NCBI GenBank assembly: GCA_031257455.1
Contig: JAIROQ010000093.1
Coordinates: 1-8,420 of the forward strand
From: Prevotellaceae bacterium
GTDB lineage: Bacteria; Bacteroidota; Bacteroidia; Bacteroidales; UBA932
DNA: 8,420 nucleotides
Reading direction: 5' to 3'
Each line of letters begins with the position of its first letter. Position 1 is the stretch's first letter. Of this stretch, positions 5,452 to 8,420 are shown piece by piece. The notes beneath the pieces were generated by a model. That model searched no databases. It worked only from the letters and a program-made list of their open reading frames with translations, and was not told where the DNA came from. The position numbers and the translations under genes are program-made.

Positions 5452-5463
5452 TGGGAGTGATTT

Positions 5464-5558
5464 ATTTGGAGATTTGGAAATGTGCTAATGTGCCAATATG
5501 ACTAATTGGGCTTACGCCACCGCGCTTGCCGCAACTTACGACTTACAACTTACGACTA
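5464..5558. repeat. Composite intergenic repeat, copy 1 (just downstream of clpB)
   Basis: The first part (5464-5511) drifts through 8-base words such as ATTTGGAG, ATTTGGAA, ATGTGCTA and ATGTGCCA. A core follows at 5507-5532 (TGGGCTTACGCCAC, then CGCGCTTGCCGC). Period-7 words AACTTAC, GACTTAC and AACTTAC then run to 5553, with a partial GACTA after. The order tandem words, core, tandem words is repeated at 8221-8321. It begins eight bases past the clpB stop. Two short GC stems (GGC/GCC and GCG/CGC) are possible in the core. It is noncoding in every frame examined and its function is unknown. Confidence 0.85.
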
Positions 5559-5565
5559 AACCACA

Positions 5566-8148
5566 TCAATTTCCGAAGACGAGGGCGTCATTTCCGAAGT
5601 AGTCCACTTTTACGGGCTGTTCCTTGTTGATTTTGGCTGCGAGGATTTGTTTTGCAAGTTCATTCAGCAGTTCGCGTTGCAGGACGCGCTTCACCGGACG
5701 AGCGCCATAGGCCGGGTCATAGCTCTTGGAGGCCAGGTAATCGAGGGCATAGTCCGATATTTCCAATTGCACGCCATTGCCTGTTTCGAGCATTTTCCGG
5801 ACGCCATCCAGTTGCAGCTGTACGATATTGCGGACGTCATCCCGGGTGAGGGGGCTGAACATGATAATATCGTCAATGCGGTTGAGAAATTCCGGGCGAA
5901 CGGTTTGTTTGAGGGTCTCCATGACTTCGGTTTTGGTTTGTTCCAACAGTCGTTCGCGGTTGGCGTCATTGAGTTTTTCCATGTTTTCCTGAATAAGGTG
6001 GGAGCCGGCATTGGAGGTCATAATGATAATCGTGTTCTTGAAATCGACCGTCCGGCCTTTGTTGTCGGTCAGGCGGCCGTCATCAAGTACTTGCAGGAGG
6101 ATATTGAATACGTCCGGGTGGGCTTTTTCGATTTCGTCCAGCAGTACGACCGAATAGGGCTTGTGCCGGACGGCTTCGGTGAGTTGGCCGCCTTCGTCAT
6201 AGCCGACATAGCCGGGGGGCGCGCCCACGAGGCGGCTTACGGAATGGCGTTCCTGGTATTCGCTCATGTCGATGCGGGTCATCAGGTTTTCGTCATTGAA
6301 GAGGAACTCCGCCAAAGCCTTTGCCAGTTCGGTTTTCCCAACTCCTGTCGTGCCGAGGAAGAGGAACGACCCGACAGGCCGTCTGGCGTCCTGCAATCCG
6401 GCACGGCTGCGGCGCAGGGCATCGGATACAGCCCGGATGGCTTCTTCCTGCCCGATGACGCGCTTGTGCAAATCGGTTTCCATGCGGACTAATTTTTCGC
6501 GTTCGCTTTGCAGCATCTTCGACACGGGGATGCCCGTCCACTTGGCTACAATCTCCGCGATGTCTTCGGAATCGACTTCTTCATCGACCAGGTTGGTATC
6601 GGTTTTCCGCTTATTCAGCCGTTCGATTTCCTTTTCGGCTTCGACTATTTTCCCGTAGCGGATTTCGGCTACCGTGCCATAGTCGCCGCGCCGTTCGGCT
6701 TCTTCGGCTTTGAATTTTAATTCTTCAATCAGCTGTTTATTTTTCTGGATGGCGTCAATCAAATCTTTTTCTTCCTGCCAGCGGGCGCGCTGGGCATTGC
6801 GCTGTTCGTTGATGTCGCTGATGACTTTCGAGAGGTCGTCCACTTTCTGGGTATCCCCTTCGCGTTTGATGGCTTCGCGTTCAATTTCCAGCTGGCGCAC
6901 CTTGCGGTCGAGTTCGTCAATAGCCTGTGGGACGGAATTCATCTCCAAACGCAAGCGTGCCGCCGCCTCGTCAATCAGGTCAATCGCCTTGTCCGGCAGG
7001 AAACGCGAGGTGATATACCGGGTCGAAAGTTCCACAGCGGCAATGATAGCGTCATCTTTGATGCGCACCTTATGGTGGTTTTCGTAGCGTTCCTTTAAGC
7101 CGCGCAGGATGGAAACAGTGTCTGCCTGCGAAGGCTCATCGACCATGACCATTTGGAAACGGCGTTCCAGTGCTTTGTCTTTTTCAAAATATTTCTGGTA
7201 TTCATCCAGCGTGGTAGCGCCTACGGCACGCAGTTCGCCGCGTGCCAGCGCCGGTTTCAGGATATTGGCGGCATCCATAGCGCCTTCGCTTTTTCCCGCG
7301 CCGACTAAGGTGTGTATTTCATCAATAAATAAAATGATTTCGCCATTCGCCGCCACGACCTCGCGTACCACCGCTTTCAAGCGTTCTTCAAATTCGCCCT
7401 TGTATTTTGCGCCGGCAATCAACGCCCCCATGTCCAACGAAAAAACCTGCTTGGATTTCAAATTCTCCGGCACGTCCCCGATGACAATACGGTGCGCCAA
7501 TCCTTCGGCAATAGCGGTTTTTCCGACACCCGGTTCGCCCACCAATATCGGGTTATTCTTTGTCCGGCGGCTCAGGATTTGCAACACGCGGCGTATTTCA
7601 TCATCGCGGCCGATAACGGGGTCGAGCTTCCCGCTACGCGCCTGTTCATTCAGGTTCACGGCATACCGGTTGAGGGAATCGAATGTTTCCTCAGCCGACT
7701 GGCTATCCACCTTCGCGCCCTTGCGGATGCCGGCAATAGCCGCTTTCAGGTCTTTTTCATTCATGCCGCTGTCCTTCATCAGTTGCGCTACGGTATCATT
7801 ATTTGCCAGCAGCCCTATCAACAAATGTTCGACCGACACGAACTGGTCGCCCATGCCGGCGGCGGTTTCCCGGGCTTTTTGCAGGGCGCGGCCGGCATCG
7901 GCGCTCAAGTAAGGGTCGCCGCCCGACACCTTGCCATAGCGCGCCACCAGCTCATTCACCTTGGCCGACAGCGCAGGCACGACCACGCCGAGTTTGCGCA
8001 ACAACAACCCCGTGATACCTTCCGTATCATTGAGCATCACGCGCAGCAAATGCCCCGTATCCACAGCCTGATTGGAATTATTTTGGGCTAATGTGATAGC
8101 CGCCTGCACGGTTTCCTGTGCTTTGATGGTATAATCATTCAAGTTCAT
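5566..8148 (-). CDS. clpB: ATP-dependent chaperone ClpB (protein disaggregase)
   Basis: ClpB is a cytoplasmic hexameric AAA+ unfoldase that works with DnaK to pull proteins from aggregates. All domains are present (numbering from the upstream ATG at 8154). These are the N-domain to about 150, NBD1 with Walker A GEPGVGKT at 206-213 and Walker B LFIDEIH at 275-281, and a charged coiled-coil M-domain at about 405-530. NBD2 has Walker A GTTGVGKT at 601-608, Walker B LLDEIEK at 671-677 and sensor-2 GARP at 817-820. Pore loops are KYKGEF (Tyr251) and GYVGYDEGG (Tyr649); likely arginine fingers are Arg331/Arg332. I chose the ATG at 8148 (860 residues, [12 protein letters not shown]) because the AAGGAG site lies seven bases before it but only one base before the ATG at 8154. 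The gene is intact and stands alone between two copies of one intergenic repeat. Confidence 0.97.
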   Translation of the reverse strand: MNLNDYTIKAQETVQAAITLAQNNSNQAVDTGHLLRVMLNDTEGITGLLLRKLGVVVPALSAKVNELVARYGKVSGGDPYLSADAGRALQKARETAAGMGDQFVSVEHLLIGLLANNDTVAQLMKDSGMNEKDLKAAIAGIRKGAKVDSQSAEETFDSLNRYAVNLNEQARSGKLDPVIGRDDEIRRVLQILSRRTKNNPILVGEPGVGKTAIAEGLAHRIVIGDVPENLKSKQVFSLDMGALIAGAKYKGEFEERLKAVVREVVAANGEIILFIDEIHTLVGAGKSEGAMDAANILKPALARGELRAVGATTLDEYQKYFEKDKALERRFQMVMVDEPSQADTVSILRGLKERYENHHKVRIKDDAIIAAVELSTRYITSRFLPDKAIDLIDEAAARLRLEMNSVPQAIDELDRKVRQLEIEREAIKREGDTQKVDDLSKVISDINEQRNAQRARWQEEKDLIDAIQKNKQLIEELKFKAEEAERRGDYGTVAEIRYGKIVEAEKEIERLNKRKTDTNLVDEEVDSEDIAEIVAKWTGIPVSKMLQSEREKLVRMETDLHKRVIGQEEAIRAVSDALRRSRAGLQDARRPVGSFLFLGTTGVGKTELAKALAEFLFNDENLMTRIDMSEYQERHSVSRLVGAPPGYVGYDEGGQLTEAVRHKPYSVVLLDEIEKAHPDVFNILLQVLDDGRLTDNKGRTVDFKNTIIIMTSNAGSHLIQENMEKLNDANRERLLEQTKTEVMETLKQTVRPEFLNRIDDIIMFSPLTRDDVRNIVQLQLDGVRKMLETGNGVQLEISDYALDYLASKSYDPAYGARPVKRVLQRELLNELAKQILAAKINKEQPVKVDYFGNDALVFGN

Positions 8149-8155
8149 AATCATT

Positions 8156-8161
8156 CTCCTT
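8156..8161 (-). promoter_or_regulatory. Shine-Dalgarno site that decides the clpB start
   Basis: The minus strand reads AAGGAG, then AATGATT, then ATG. The site is seven bases before the ATG at 8148, an ideal distance, and too close to the one at 8154. It stands out because the other genes here lack such a site, suggesting strong translation of this chaperone. Confidence 0.75.
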
Positions 8162-8204
8162 TTTCCACCAGCTGTTGCAAATTCTTTGCCAAACGGAAAG
8201 AAAA

Positions 8205-8217
8205 TGACAGAATGACA
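8205..8217. promoter_or_regulatory. TGACA direct repeat upstream of clpB, possible regulator site
   Basis: TGACA-GAA-TGACA (TGTCATTCTGTCA on the clpB strand) lies about 57 bases before the clpB start. Paired TGACA words may mark a regulator site for this heat-shock-type gene. It is neither a CIRCE element nor an E. coli sigma-32 promoter, and no good TAnnTTTG box was found between it and the gene. Confidence 0.25.
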
Positions 8218-8220
8218 TAT

Positions 8221-8321
8221 GTGCTAATGTGACTAATGTGCTAATGTGACTAATTGGGCTTACGCCACTGCGCTTGTCGCGACTTACGACTTACAACTTA
8301 TGACTTATGACTTATGACTTA
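8221..8321. repeat. Composite intergenic repeat, copy 2 (upstream of clpB)
   Basis: A 17-base word, GTGCTAATGTGACTAAT, is repeated exactly twice (8221-8237 and 8238-8254). The core at 8255-8280 matches the core at 5507-5532 except for two C/T changes. Period-7 words follow: GACTTAC twice, AACTTAT, GACTTAT twice and a partial GACTTA (8281-8321). The order and orientation are the same as copy 1, while word numbers differ. It lies about 70 bases before the clpB start codon and may overlap its regulatory region. Confidence 0.87.
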
Positions 8322-8420
8322 AATTAACCGCTAATCATTAACCATGATATTTGATAATTAATATTTCGGCGGCATTGCCGCTGTGGTAAATTAACGGACG
8401 CAGCGGGCTCGGCCGCCTAT
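8322..8420. other. Right edge: small hairpin, no supported gene
   Basis: The only clear structure is a stem at 8367-8383 (CGGCGGC-ATT-GCCGCTG, seven pairs including one G-T). No T-run follows closely on either strand. The minus strand has a 26-codon open stretch entering from the window edge and ending at 8338, but its translation resembles nothing I know. The plus strand is open from about 8358 to the edge without an ATG. Confidence 0.4.

Noticed and set aside
5647..6492. Long plus-strand open frame of 281 codons inside clpB
   Set aside because: It is antisense to highly conserved NBD2 of ClpB and its translation shows no family motif.
8149..8154. Upstream ATG of clpB (862 residues)
   Set aside because: Only one base separates it from the Shine-Dalgarno site, while the ATG at 8148 has a seven-base gap and gives the usual family N-terminus.
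8338..8420. Partial minus-strand protein entering from the right edge
   Set aside because: The 26-codon translation matches nothing I recognise and lies in AT-rich intergenic-type sequence.

Overview
The window looks like chromosomal DNA from a member of the Bacteroidota, most likely the order Bacteroidales. The evidence is a DUF3109 protein, a ClpB with Bacteroidota-like sequence, near-absence of Shine-Dalgarno sites except before clpB, and two matches to the Bacteroidota -7 promoter box TAnnTTTG. The species cannot be named from the sequence alone.

Left part, plus strand (1-1869). The window opens inside the last codons of an unidentified protein (stop at 95-97). Three bases later a repeat array begins. 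Two 51-bp repeats with a perfect 7-bp palindrome arm lie left of a small IS200-like HUH (Y1) transposase gene, and three more copies in the opposite orientation lie right of it. The unit (about 100-841) resembles a REP-associated transposase locus. A 12-bp perfect inverted repeat of unknown nature follows, then a good -7 box and a ZIP-family metal transporter gene.

Middle part, minus strand (1917-5388). Transcription runs right to left: a cysteine-rich DUF3109 protein, ornithine aminotransferase (rocD), a MntA-like nucleotidyltransferase, a HepT-like HEPN protein, and a CtlX-type citrulline hydrolase. CtlX and RocD fit one pathway: citrulline to ornithine to glutamate semialdehyde. The AT-rich MntA/HepT toxin-antitoxin pair sits between these two enzymes, with 5 bp or less between reading frames or overlapping ends. 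The whole set could be co-transcribed from the promoter found before the DUF3109 gene. It converges on the ZIP gene, with a small hairpin between the two ends.

Right part, minus strand (5566-8420). A complete ClpB disaggregase gene is bracketed by two direct copies of a composite intergenic repeat made of short tandem words around a conserved core of about 26 bp. Two other period-7 and period-8 arrays lie between rocD and the DUF3109 gene, and one of them encodes the end of the DUF3109 protein. The final 100 bases hold a small hairpin and no gene I can support.

The best candidates for something under-described are the transposase with its inverted palindrome arrays, the toxin-antitoxin pair built into a catabolic operon, and the composite repeats around clpB. 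None is proven novel from this window.
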